Under the pieces are notes generated by a model. It had not been told where the DNA came from. It saw only the letters and a program-made list of their open reading frames with translations, and did not search any database. This document shows positions 13,628 through 21,051 of a DNA stretch of 21,943 bases, piece after piece. Numbering within the stretch: position 1 is the first letter of the stretch; the number at the start of each line of letters is the position of its first letter. Made by a program: the position numbers and the translations under genes. The DNA is from SIG440 sp045645485 (GTDB lineage Bacteria; Bacillota; Clostridia; Monoglobales; Monoglobaceae), in NCBI GenBank assembly GCA_045645485.1, contig JAZRIX010000001.1:1-21943 (forward strand). The letters are read 5' to 3'.

Positions 13628-13674
13628 ATCAATATGTAGCGGTCACGGAAAATGATAAAAACTATATATTGTGT
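13627..13674 (+). promoter_or_regulatory. Tandem NrdR boxes
   Basis: The downstream box (13659-13674, AAACTATATATTGTGT) matches the NrdR consensus acaCwAtATaTwGtgt at 15 of 16 positions. The upstream box (13627-13642, TATCAATATGTAGCGG) keeps nine of the ten core positions. They are 16 bases apart, 32 bases centre to centre (about three helical turns), the usual NrdR arrangement. NrdR is an ATP/dATP-sensing repressor of ribonucleotide reductase genes. Its own gene is not in this window. Confidence 0.8.
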
Positions 13675-13729
13675 TTTTTGAAATGGTGACCACAAGAGCC
13701 CGTTGCAGTGGTGAAGGGAGGGGAATCCC

Positions 13730-14425
13730 GTGAGAATAGGCGGACTTATGAAGATGACACTGCTGGATTTTCCCGGGCGGATTGCCTGCACGGTTTTTCT
13801 TGAAGGGTGCAATTTCAGGTGCCCCTTCTGTCACAATTCACAGCTTGTAGACCTCTGCTCCTCGGATAGAATGTCTGAGGAGGAATTTTTCACCTTTCTT
13901 GAGAAAAGAATGGGTCTTCTTGACGGTGTGTGTGTGTCGGGCGGTGAACCGCTTTTGTCAGAGGAAATTTTTGATTTCCTGAAAAAGATAAAGGATATGG
14001 GATTTTTGCTGAAGCTTGACACAAACGGCAGCTTTCCGGAGCGTCTTGCAAGGATTATTGATGAGGGTCTTTGTGATTATGTGGCTATGGACCTGAAAAA
14101 TTCGCCTGAAAAGTATGGTGTAACTGCTGGCTGCGGGAAGGTTTCCTTTGAGACGGTAAGTGAAAGTATTGAAATCCTGAAAAAATCGGGTATTCCTCAC
14201 GAGTTCAGAACCACGGTTGTGAAGGATTTTCACACGGCTGAGGATATGGAGGAGATTGCGAGGATTGTGGGTGAGGATGAAAATTATTTCATTCAGCCCT
14301 TCCGTGACGGCGAGACCGTTCTCAGACAGGGACTCAGCGAGTTTGACAGCTCCGAAATCCAAGTGCTTCTTGAGGCGGCAAGACGTTTTGCTCCTCAGAC
14401 TCAGGCACGGGGAATTGATTTGTAG
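13730..14425 (+). CDS. nrdG: Anaerobic ribonucleotide reductase activase (radical SAM, NrdG2 type)
   Basis: A 231-residue radical-SAM enzyme that uses a [4Fe-4S] cluster and S-adenosylmethionine to create the glycyl radical on NrdD. The cluster motif is C27-x3-C31-x2-C34 (CNFRCPFC). GGEP follows at 71-74, binding the methionine end of SAM. The start MRIGGLMKMTLLDFPGRIACTVFLEGC and the length fit the NrdG2 subfamily. The GTG start at 13730 is chosen because GGGAGGGG stands 6 bases before it; the next ATG (seven codons in) has no site. It is the first gene after the NrdR-controlled promoter. The reductase gene follows after 152 bases that contain a palindromic repeat. Confidence 0.95.
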   Translation: MRIGGLMKMTLLDFPGRIACTVFLEGCNFRCPFCHNSQLVDLCSSDRMSEEEFFTFLEKRMGLLDGVCVSGGEPLLSEEIFDFLKKIKDMGFLLKLDTNGSFPERLARIIDEGLCDYVAMDLKNSPEKYGVTAGCGKVSFETVSESIEILKKSGIPHEFRTTVVKDFHTAEDMEEIARIVGEDENYFIQPFRDGETVLRQGLSEFDSSEIQVLLEAARRFAPQTQARGIDL

Positions 14426-14440
14426 GTTGTCGTTTGACAA

Positions 14441-14482
14441 TCCCTCAGTCACTTCGTGACAGCTCCCTTTACACAAGGGAGC
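14441..14482 (+). repeat. Palindromic TCCCTC-type intergenic repeat inside the nrd operon
   Basis: Two hairpins stand side by side: GTCAC-TTC-GTGAC (14448-14460) and GCTCCCTT/AAGGGAGC (14462-14482). The order TCCCTC, inner hairpin, CTCCCTTT, short loop, AAGGGAG matches 16988-17059 and 20410-20457. It lies between nrdG and nrdD, where its RNA form could affect mRNA stability or relative expression. Confidence 0.75.
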
Positions 14483-14577
14483 CTATGTAAGAGAAATTGA
14501 TTTGTAGCAGATGAAGCCATGTTGCTTCTTGAAATAAATATGTCATAGAAGACGAAAAAATAAAAGGAGATGGGATA

Positions 14578-16953
14578 ATGTATAAGGTAAGAAAAAGAGA
14601 CAATTCTTTGGTTGAATTCGATTTGTCCAAAATCAGTGATGCTATGATTCAGGCTTTTGAGGCTCAGAACAGACAGTATAATATGAATATAATTGATTTT
14701 CTGGCACTCAAGGTTACAGCGGATTTTGAACCGAAGGTTACAAACGATGCTATCAATGTAGAAGCAATTCAGGACAGTGTGGAAGAGGTGCTTGTTCAGG
14801 CAGGTTATGCTGATGTTGCAAAGGCATACATCCTTTACAGAAAGCTCCACGAAAAAATGCGTAATATGCAGTCAACGGCTCTCGACTATCAGCAGGTTGT
14901 TGACAATTATCTGAAGATTAATGACTGGCGTGTAAAGGAAAACTCAACAGTTACATATTCTGTCGGCGGTCTTATCCTTTCAAACTCAGGTGCAATTACT
15001 GCAAATTACTGGCTCAGTGAGATTTATGATGAAGAAGTTGCAAATGCTCACAGAAGTGCTGATATTCATATTCATGACCTTTCTATGCTCACAGGCTACT
15101 GTGCAGGTTGGTCTCTGAGACAGCTTATTCAGGAAGGTCTTGGCGGTGTTGAAGGAAAGATTACTTCTGCTCCCGCAAGCCATCTTGCAACACTTTGCAA
15201 CCAGATGGTAAACTTCCTTGGAATTATGCAGAATGAATGGGCAGGTGCTCAGGCGTTCAGCTCCTTTGATACTTATCTTGCACCTTTCGTAAAGGTGGAC
15301 AACCTTTCATATGATCAGGTGAAGAAGTGCATTGAGTCATTTATTTACGGCGTTAATACTCCTTCAAGATGGGGTACTCAGGCACCTTTCACAAACATTA
15401 CTCTTGACTGGACTGTTCCTGCTGACCTTGCAGAGCTTCCTGCAATTGTCGGCGGCAAGGAAATGGACTTCAAGTATAAAGACTGTAAAGAAGAAATGGA
15501 TATGGTTAACCGTGCATTTATCGAGGTTATGATCGAAGGCGATGCCAACGGCAGAGGCTTCCAGTATCCTATCCCCACATATTCTATTACAAGTGACTTT
15601 GATTGGTCAGAAACAGAGAACAACAAGCTTCTCTTTGAAATGACTTCAAAATACGGAACACCTTATTTCTCAAACTATATCAACAGTGATATGGAACCCA
15701 GCGACATCCGCAGTATGTGCTGCAGACTTCGTCTTGACCTCCGTGAACTGAGAAAGAAATCAGGCGGCTTCTTCGGCAGCGGTGAAAGTACAGGTTCTGT
15801 GGGCGTTGTTACCATCAATATGCCCAGAATTGCTTACCTTGCAACAGATGAAGATGACTTCTTCAAGAGACTCAACAAGCTTATGGATATTTCTGCACGT
15901 TCGCTCAGCGTAAAGCGTGAAGTTATTACAAAGCTCCTCGAGGAAGGACTTTATCCTTATACAAAGAGATATCTCGGTAATTTTGAAAATCACTTCTCAA
16001 CTATCGGTCTTATCGGTATGAATGAAGTTGGCCTCAATGCAAAGTGGCTCGGCGGCGATATGACAACCGAAGAAACACGTGCATTCACAAAGAAGGTTCT
16101 CAACCATATGCGTGAAAGACTTGCGGATTATCAGGAAAAATACGGCGACCTTTATAACTTGGAAGCAACTCCTGCTGAATCTACCACATACCGTTTTGCA
16201 AAGCATGACAGAAAGCATTATCCTGACATCATTACTGCTGCAAAGGAAGGCGAAACACCTTATTATACAAACAGTTCACACCTTCCCGTTGGATGTACAT
16301 CTGATATATTCGAGGCACTTGATATGCAGGATGAGCTGCACACACTCTATACATCAGGTACTGTATTCCATGCATTTTTGGGCGAAAAGCTTCCTGACTG
16401 GAAGGCTGCGGCAAAGCTTGTACGCAAGATTGCAGAAAATTATGAGCTTCCTTATTACACACTGTCACCAACATATTCGGTATGTAAGGAACACGGATAT
16501 CTCATCGGTGAACAGGATAAGTGTCCTATCTGTGGCGGCAGAACAGAGGTTTACAGCCGTATCACAGGTTATTACCGTCCTGTTCGCAACTGGAATGACG
16601 GTAAAACTCAGGAATATAAGGACAGAAAGCTTTATGATATCGAAAATTCTGTTCTCAAAAGAGACGGTGCTCCTGTGAGAGAAAAAGAAGAGACTTGTGA
16701 TTGTGCTTGTGATGCACCTGCTGAAGTAATACTCTTTACTACAAAGACCTGTCCCAACTGCAATGCGGCAAAGGCTGTTCTGGATAAGAGCGGAATTGCT
16801 TATGCGGTGATTGATGCTGAAGAAGAAGTTGCTTTGACTGAAGCTTACGGAGTTCGTCAGGCTCCCACTCTTATTGCGGCAAAGGGAAATGCTTTTGACA
16901 GATTTGCAGGAGTTTCTGAAATCAGAAAGTATATTGAAAGCGCAAGAGGTTAA
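14578..16953 (+). CDS. nrdD: Class III (anaerobic) ribonucleoside-triphosphate reductase with fused C-terminal thioredoxin-like domain
   Basis: A 791-residue glycyl-radical enzyme that reduces ribonucleoside triphosphates to dNTPs without oxygen. Residues 1 to about 95 are an ATP-cone, the dATP-sensing allosteric domain (MYKVRKRDNSLVEFDLSKI). The catalytic barrel carries C175 and the finger-loop C381-C382. A zinc site is formed by C636, C649 and C652 (CKEHGYL ... CPICGG), probably with H639. The radical Gly is G675 in RNWNDGK. After a cysteine-rich linker (C707, C709, C711) a thioredoxin/glutaredoxin-like domain covers about 716-790, with CPNC at 725-728 and the cis-proline in QAPTLI (P763). 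This places the reductant inside the enzyme, unlike the formate-using E. coli type. AAAGGAG precedes the ATG by 8 bases. The thioredoxin reductase gene follows in the same operon. Confidence 0.96.
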   Translation: MYKVRKRDNSLVEFDLSKISDAMIQAFEAQNRQYNMNIIDFLALKVTADFEPKVTNDAINVEAIQDSVEEVLVQAGYADVAKAYILYRKLHEKMRNMQSTALDYQQVVDNYLKINDWRVKENSTVTYSVGGLILSNSGAITANYWLSEIYDEEVANAHRSADIHIHDLSMLTGYCAGWSLRQLIQEGLGGVEGKITSAPASHLATLCNQMVNFLGIMQNEWAGAQAFSSFDTYLAPFVKVDNLSYDQVKKCIESFIYGVNTPSRWGTQAPFTNITLDWTVPADLAELPAIVGGKEMDFKYKDCKEEMDMVNRAFIEVMIEGDANGRGFQYPIPTYSITSDFDWSETENNKLLFEMTSKYGTPYFSNYINSDMEPSDIRSMCCRLRLDLRELRKKSGGFFGSGESTGSVGVVTINMPRIAYLATDEDDFFKRLNKLMDISARSLSVKREVITKLLEEGLYPYTKRYLGNFENHFSTIGLIGMNEVGLNAKWLGGDMTTEETRAFTKKVLNHMRERLADYQEKYGDLYNLEATPAESTTYRFAKHDRKHYPDIITAAKEGETPYYTNSSHLPVGCTSDIFEALDMQDELHTLYTSGTVFHAFLGEKLPDWKAAAKLVRKIAENYELPYYTLSPTYSVCKEHGYLIGEQDKCPICGGRTEVYSRITGYYRPVRNWNDGKTQEYKDRKLYDIENSVLKRDGAPVREKEETCDCACDAPAEVILFTTKTCPNCNAAKAVLDKSGIAYAVIDAEEEVALTEAYGVRQAPTLIAAKGNAFDRFAGVSEIRKYIESARG

Positions 16954-16987
16954 GAATAACTTTTAAGAATACTATTTGGATTTTGTA

Positions 16988-17059
16988 GGGGCGATGTTTG
17001 AATCCCTCCACCGCTGACGCGGTCCCCCTCCCTTTAGGCAAGGGAGGCGATATCGCCCC
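16988..17059 (+). repeat. Palindromic TCCCTC-type repeat with terminal inverted repeats
   Basis: GGGGCGAT (16988-16995) and ATCGCCCC (17052-17059) form 8-bp terminal inverted repeats. Between them are an ACCGC/GCGGT hairpin and a CCTCCCTT/AAGGGAGG hairpin, giving a closed two-armed structure. It is the most complete copy of this family in the window and lies between nrdD and trxB, just before the trxB ribosome binding site. Confidence 0.78.
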
Positions 17060-17085
17060 ATACGAGTTTGTATGGAGGTTTATTT

Positions 17086-17988
17086 ATGTACGACATTATA
17101 ATAATCGGTGGAGGTCCTGCAGGATTGACTGCGGCACTTTATGCTCTCCGTGCCGAAAAGTCGGTGGTTGTAATCGAAAAGCTTGGTCTGGGCGGTCAGA
17201 TTGCGTTGTCTAGTGAGGTTGAGAACTTTCCCGGAACAATGAAAATGAGCGGTGCCGAGTTTGCCGCAAACCTTGCGGCTCAGGTGGAGGCTCTGGGCGG
17301 AAAAATTGAATACGAAGAAGTTGTGGAAATTATTGACGGAGATGTAAAAACTGTTGTGACTGACCTTGACCGTTATGAGGGAAAAAGTATCATTATTGCA
17401 ACAGGTGTGAAAAACCGCCGTCTTGGTGCTGAAGGAGAGGATGAGCTTGTCGGCAAGGGAATTTCATTCTGTGCCGTTTGTGACGGTTCCCTCTACAGAA
17501 ACAAGACTGTTGCCGTTATTGGCGGCGGAAATACTGCTGTTGAGGATGCAATTTATCTTTCGGACATTGCACAGAAGGTATATATTGTTCACAGACGTGA
17601 CGAGTTCCGTGCGGAAAACCGTCTTGTGCGTGCTCTGGAGGCAAGGTCAAATATTGAGCTTGTTCTTGATTCTACGGTTGAACGTTTTGTGAATGACGGA
17701 GGACTCAAGGGCATTGATGTGGTAAATGTGAAAAACGGTGAAAAACGCAATATTGCTGTTGACGGTGCTTTTGTTGCAGTAGGTCAGATTCCTCAGTGTG
17801 AAATTTTTAAGAATATAATAACCCTTGATGAAGGCGGTTACGTTGCTGCCGGTGAAAGCTGCCGCACCAATGTGGATGGAATTTTTGTTGCAGGTGACTG
17901 TCGAAACAAAACTGTCCGTCAGCTTACTACTGCCGTTGGTGACGGAAGTGTTGCAGCGTTGGCTGCTGTTGAGTATTTGGGTTGTTAA
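17086..17988 (+). CDS. trxB: Thioredoxin reductase (NADPH, FAD)
   Basis: A 300-residue flavoprotein that passes electrons from NADPH to a thioredoxin-type dithiol. The FAD-binding motif is GGGPAG (8-13). The redox-active cysteines are C129 and C132 in FCAVCDG; the usual form is CATC. The NADPH-binding GGGNTA (146-151) and HRR (169-171) motifs are present. The C-terminal TNVDGIFVAGDC and RQLTTAVGDGSVAA segments complete the FAD site. The start ATG 17086 follows GGAGG by 7 bases; an ATG six codons upstream overlaps that site and is rejected. No separate thioredoxin gene is in the operon. The likely partner is the thioredoxin-like domain at the end of NrdD directly upstream. A hairpin terminator follows. 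Confidence 0.96.
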   Translation: MYDIIIIGGGPAGLTAALYALRAEKSVVVIEKLGLGGQIALSSEVENFPGTMKMSGAEFAANLAAQVEALGGKIEYEEVVEIIDGDVKTVVTDLDRYEGKSIIIATGVKNRRLGAEGEDELVGKGISFCAVCDGSLYRNKTVAVIGGGNTAVEDAIYLSDIAQKVYIVHRRDEFRAENRLVRALEARSNIELVLDSTVERFVNDGGLKGIDVVNVKNGEKRNIAVDGAFVAVGQIPQCEIFKNIITLDEGGYVAAGESCRTNVDGIFVAGDCRNKTVRQLTTAVGDGSVAALAAVEYLGC

Positions 17989-18011
17989 TTTATGGATTAC
18001 CTTTACAACTC

Positions 18012-18029
18012 AACTGCCCTTGGGCAGTT
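18012..18029 (+). repeat. Small hairpin after trxB
   Basis: AACTGCCC/GGGCAGTT forms a perfect 8-bp stem with a 2-base centre. It has no T run and may protect the mRNA 3' end or be part of the intergenic palindromes. Confidence 0.4.
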
Positions 18030-18050
18030 AATATGTGAAGATGATAATGA

Positions 18051-18084
18051 AAATGGCTGTTGCAACGCAACAGCCCATTTTTTC
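18051..18084. terminator. Bidirectional terminator between trxB and spoVT
   Basis: AAATGGCTGTTGC pairs with GCAACAGCCCATTT (one bulged base) with a short loop, followed by TTTTTT on the plus strand. Reading the other way, the A-rich left flank gives a T-rich tail. The two convergent genes trxB and spoVT end on either side. Confidence 0.85.
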
Positions 18085-18624
18085 TTATTCGATTGTTTTC
18101 CCCAAAAAGGTTGCGGCTGATTCTGCCAGCTTTTGCTCAACCTCACCAAAGTCATCTTTGTCGGGTGATGAAAGGAACATTACTGTGCCGATTGCGTCAC
18201 CGTCATAAATGATTGGAGCGGCAATGCCTGCCATATACGAATCGTTGCTGTCCGATACCGAAATGTTTTTCTCTCCGTTTTTCAGCACATAAGTGCTTTT
18301 GCGTGACATTACCTTTTCGATATCATCTGATATTTTTTTGTTCATCAGTTCTTTTTTTGATACGCCTGAAACTGCGATTACCGTATCCTTGTCGGAAATG
18401 CAGGCGGGAATTCCCGCGGTGTGTGCAAGTGCTTCTGCATACTGACTTGCAAATTCTCCAAGCTCACCGATGGGTGAGTACTTTTTGAAAATTACGGTGC
18501 CGTCACTTTCTGTGTAGATTTCAAGAGGGTCGCCCTCGCGGATTCTCATAGTGCGGCGGATTTCCTTGGGAATAACCACTCTTCCCAAATCATCAATTCT
18601 TCTTACAATTCCTGTTGCTTTCAT
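18085..18624 (-). CDS. spoVT: Stage V sporulation regulator SpoVT
   Basis: A 179-residue transcription factor. Residues 1-50 are an AbrB-type swapped-hairpin DNA-binding domain (MKATGIVRRIDDLGRVVIPKEIRR...EGDPLEIY). Residues about 55-179 form a GAF-like domain, as in Bacillus SpoVT (178 residues). In Bacillus it modulates late sigma-G genes in the forespore and germination. Its presence indicates a spore-former. The ATG at 18624 is chosen over an in-frame codon 16 positions upstream because AAAGGAG precedes it and the AbrB domain begins there; the 11-base spacing is slightly long. I found no convincing sigma-F/G promoter upstream by eye. Confidence 0.96.
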   Translation of the reverse strand: MKATGIVRRIDDLGRVVIPKEIRRTMRIREGDPLEIYTESDGTVIFKKYSPIGELGEFASQYAEALAHTAGIPACISDKDTVIAVSGVSKKELMNKKISDDIEKVMSRKSTYVLKNGEKNISVSDSNDSYMAGIAAPIIYDGDAIGTVMFLSSPDKDDFGEVEQKLAESAATFLGKTIE

Positions 18625-18794
18625 TATATAACTTGCTCCTTTTGTTTGATTTTGCAATGTTATTGTGTGCAATTGAGGAATTTTTATGTAAGGAAAAAGG
18701 TGGCATTATTTCCGCTTAATTGACGGAAAAAATAAAGAATTTTTTGTTGACAGCGATGGTAGTTTTATGATAAATTTGCGAAAAATATATAAGG

Positions 18795-18828
18795 TGAAAA
18801 AAGGCGAGTTCATAAAACGAACTCGCCG
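18795..18828 (-). terminator. Terminator downstream of nagA
   Basis: On the minus strand GGCGAGTTC/GAACTCGCC forms a perfect 9-bp stem (18803-18827) with a 7-base loop and a run of six T. It ends the nagA transcript 36 bases after the stop codon. Confidence 0.92.
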
Positions 18829-18863
18829 CTAACATTTATATTATTTTAATGATTGTTTTGGTG

Positions 18864-20006
18864 CTATGCCTGATATTTTGTTATACCTCCGATAATGGTT
18901 GTATTAACATTGAATTCTCCGTCGGTGATGATGATATCTGCATCCTTGCCTGTCTCAAGAGAACCCTTTGTCTTTTCCATACCGATGGTTGTTGCGGGGT
19001 TAAGTGATGCACAATTTACACATTCCCAAAGAGGAATTGAAGAATTTGTGTATACATTCCAAACGCCTTTGCAGAGAGAAAGAACACTTCCTGCCACAGT
19101 TCCGTCCTCCAGACGGCAAACAACGTCACGGTAGATTATCTTCTGACCGCCAAGAGTGTATTCGCCCATTGGAAGTCCGCCTGCAGGGAGACAGTCGGTG
19201 ATGAAACAGAGCTTTCTTTCCTTCAGCTTCCAGAGAATGTCATAGAATACGGGAAGAACGTGGAATGCATCTGCGATAAGCTCACAGCTGATATTTGAGT
19301 TAAGTGCCGCAGTAACTGCACCGGGAGCACGGTGCGCAATGGGTGTCATTGCGTTGAAAAGGTGTGTTGCGTGAGCAACGCCTGCCGCTGTTCCTGCCAT
19401 TGCTGTTTCATAATCGGTATTGGTGTGACCCATTGAAACTACAACATCGGTGTCACGGCAGATTTCACGGATTGCGGCAAAATCTTCGGTATCTTCTTCA
19501 GGTGCAAGTGTGATAATCTTTATAATATCCTTGTATTCCTTAACAAATTCTGCATCAGGCTTCAATATGTACTTGGGGTCCTGAGCTCCCTTTTTTGCCA
19601 TACTGATAAAGGGTCCTTCTGCATGGCAGCCGAGAATTGTACTTCCTTCCCATGTTTTGCTTTCTTCCTTCAGGTCACGGCAAACTTCAAGTGCCTTGCG
19701 GATAACCGACATATCTTCGGTCATTGTGGTGGGCAGGTAGCCTGTTACACCGTTCTTGAGAATACCCTTTGAAATTGTGCGGATGCTTTCTTCTTCACCG
19801 TCGCAAACATCCTTGCCAAGATAGCCGTGGATGTGCAAATCTATAAGGCCGGGGGCAACGAAGCCGCCCTTGGCGTCGATAATTTCGGCATCTGCAGGAA
19901 GTTGATCGGCAGGGAAAACACCCTCAATCTTATTATCAAAAAGCAAAACTGAGTTTTCTGCAATTTGGTCTTTAAGGATTATTTTTCCGTTAATTATAGC
20001 CTTCAT
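18864..20006 (-). CDS. nagA: N-acetylglucosamine-6-phosphate deacetylase
   Basis: A 380-residue amidohydrolase that removes acetate from GlcNAc-6-phosphate, feeding aminosugars and recycled cell wall into glucosamine-6-phosphate metabolism. The start MKAIINGKIIL and the length match the family. Visible metal and catalytic residues are H58 and H60 (DLHIHG), E130 (HAEGPF), H194 (MGHT), H215 (ATHLFNAM) and the catalytic D271 in ITDCLPAGGLP, where many relatives read TDAMxAAG. The ATG at 20006 has GGAGG 5 bases before it; the long upstream extension of the frame is rejected because it precedes the family start and crosses the promoter. It stands alone: no nagB or transporter is beside it. A TTGATT-16-TAAAAT promoter lies at 20038-20065. 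Confidence 0.96.
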   Translation of the reverse strand: MKAIINGKIILKDQIAENSVLLFDNKIEGVFPADQLPADAEIIDAKGGFVAPGLIDLHIHGYLGKDVCDGEEESIRTISKGILKNGVTGYLPTTMTEDMSVIRKALEVCRDLKEESKTWEGSTILGCHAEGPFISMAKKGAQDPKYILKPDAEFVKEYKDIIKIITLAPEEDTEDFAAIREICRDTDVVVSMGHTNTDYETAMAGTAAGVAHATHLFNAMTPIAHRAPGAVTAALNSNISCELIADAFHVLPVFYDILWKLKERKLCFITDCLPAGGLPMGEYTLGGQKIIYRDVVCRLEDGTVAGSVLSLCKGVWNVYTNSSIPLWECVNCASLNPATTIGMEKTKGSLETGKDADIIITDGEFNVNTTIIGGITKYQA

Positions 20007-20037
20007 AAAAGCCTCCGAATAGGTTTTATATGCTTTA

Positions 20038-20065
20038 ATTTTACCATCTTGAAATTCAAAATCAA
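20038..20065 (-). promoter_or_regulatory. Probable sigma-A promoter of nagA
   Basis: On the minus strand TTGATT (20060-20065) and TAAAAT (20038-20043) are 16 bases apart, about 32 bases before the start codon. Confidence 0.55.
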
Positions 20066-20117
20066 TGGACATTCGGTTATTATCCATATGTATTTGGACA
20101 AAAATCAAAATAAATAT

Positions 20118-20136
20118 CCCCCCGTATAACGGGGGG
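20118..20136. repeat. GC-rich hairpin upstream of nagA
   Basis: CCCCCC-GTATAAC-GGGGGG forms a 6 to 8-bp stem in AT-rich surroundings. The T-rich flanks on both sides suggest a weak terminator that insulates nagA from upstream transcription. Confidence 0.5.
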
Positions 20137-20159
20137 TATTTCATTTTCGGGCATAGCCC

Positions 20160-20580
20160 TAATACTACTGGCGACGCACAAGTGCGTTTTTTATTGGCCT
20201 GTCAGCCATGCAATTACTACTAGCTACCCATAAATGGGTTATGTAGGGGTTTCTTCTATGTAAAGGGGTCCAGGGGCGGAAGCCCCTGTGTCGTTTTAAG
20301 GGGGTGGAAGGGGGAGAATCGAAACTCCCCCTTCGTTTTGCTACTTTTGCAATCAAAAGTAGGCCCGCCCGGCAGGACATTTAACGCTACAAACTCTCAG
20401 TTCACCAAAATCCTCCCACCGCGTTCCGCGGTCCCCCCTCCTTTAGGCAAGGAGGGCTTATTCACTAAAATGATTTTGCCTTGTCCTCATTTACCAGTAC
20501 TTTTTATCTCTATCAAACTTCTACTATATATTTGTTTCATCGGTTAACCTCTATCCAACCACGCGACTATCGCATGGTTT
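20160..20580. other. Gene-free hairpin-rich region before the insertion sequence
   Basis: The stretch holds several perfect inverted repeats: ACGCAC-AA-GTGCGT (about 20174-20188), ACCCAT/ATGGGT (about 20226-20240), CAGGGGC/GCCCCTG (20271-20288), GGGGGAG/CTCCCCC (about 20311-20333), CTACTTTTG/CAAAAGTAG-like (about 20341-20362), then a TCCCTC-type repeat copy. The possible minus-strand frame of 71 residues is built from these repeats and has no ribosome binding site, so I do not call a gene. Confidence 0.65.
20410..20457 (+). repeat. Palindromic TCCCTC-type intergenic repeat
   Basis: The ACCGCG-TTC-CGCGGT hairpin is followed by CCTCCTTT-AGGC-AAGGAGG. The loop AGGC and the hairpin order equal those of the copy at 16988-17059, while the first stem differs by compensating bases. 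Confidence 0.75.
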
Positions 20581-20655
20581 TCGTTATACAAAAAGGCTGT
20601 AGCAAAGGAAAAACCTTGAACAAGTCCAGTAAAAACGGACAATAGAAAAAAAGAG

Positions 20656-20692
20656 CCCCCTATGGTAGAATAAAAGAAACTACTATAGGGGG
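20656..20692 (+). promoter_or_regulatory. Hairpin hiding the orfA ribosome binding site
   Basis: CCCCCTATGGTAG (20656-20668) pairs completely with CTACTATAGGGGG (20680-20692), 13 bp including one G-T. The GGGGG that serves as Shine-Dalgarno for orfA (ATG 20701) is the right arm of this stem. Such structures in insertion sequences prevent transposase synthesis from transcripts entering from outside. That role is inferred here. Confidence 0.7.
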
Positions 20693-20700
20693 AATTTTTT

Positions 20701-21051
20701 ATGTCAAGAGAATATAGACACATTAGTCAATATGCAAATGAAATATACGAACTTCGCAATCAGGGGTTAAATTTAAATGAAATATCGAAACAGCTAGGAT
20801 TTACCTACAAGCAGATTCGAAACTTCATCCACAGAGAAAACCGGAAGCAAAGAGATCTTGCAGCTGGAATAATAATTAAACCCAAAGGCAGACCGCGAAA
20901 AGACGGAACAACACTGGCACCGTCAATACAACAATTAAGTAAACTCGCTCAACTACAATATGAACTTGCAATGAAAGAAAGGCATATAAAAAGCTTAGAA
21001 ATGGAAAATGAACTAATGCGGGATTTTCTCTCGCTTACAGAAAGGAAGTGA
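20701..21051 (+). CDS. IS3-family transposase OrfA (helix-turn-helix)
   Basis: A 116-residue DNA-binding subunit. Residues about 8-45 form a helix-turn-helix (YANEIYELRNQGLNLNEISKQLGFTYKQIRNFI). A basic segment follows (KPKGRPRKDG, about 60-69). The C-terminal part (about 75-116) is a leucine-rich coiled coil (LQYELAMKERHIKSLEMENELM) that would mediate dimerisation and joining to OrfB. The ATG follows GGGGG by 8 bases, but that site is in a hairpin. The stop codon overlaps the GTG start of orfB in the sequence GTGA. Confidence 0.92.
   Translation: MSREYRHISQYANEIYELRNQGLNLNEISKQLGFTYKQIRNFIHRENRKQRDLAAGIIIKPKGRPRKDGTTLAPSIQQLSKLAQLQYELAMKERHIKSLEMENELMRDFLSLTERK

Noticed and set aside
13641..13691. 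GGTCAC ... GTGACC stem in the nrdG leader as a riboswitch
   Set aside because: Only six pairs around a 38-base loop; the enclosed sequence is better explained by the downstream NrdR box.
14449..14850. Minus-strand open frame of 133 codons opposite nrdD
   Set aside because: It is antisense shadow of the nrdD start region and a palindromic repeat, with no ribosome binding site.
20165..20380. Minus-strand open frame of 71 codons (Arg/Pro-rich)
   Set aside because: Encoded by stacked palindromes, no ribosome binding site; frames like this arise from repeats and are often misannotated as hypothetical proteins.
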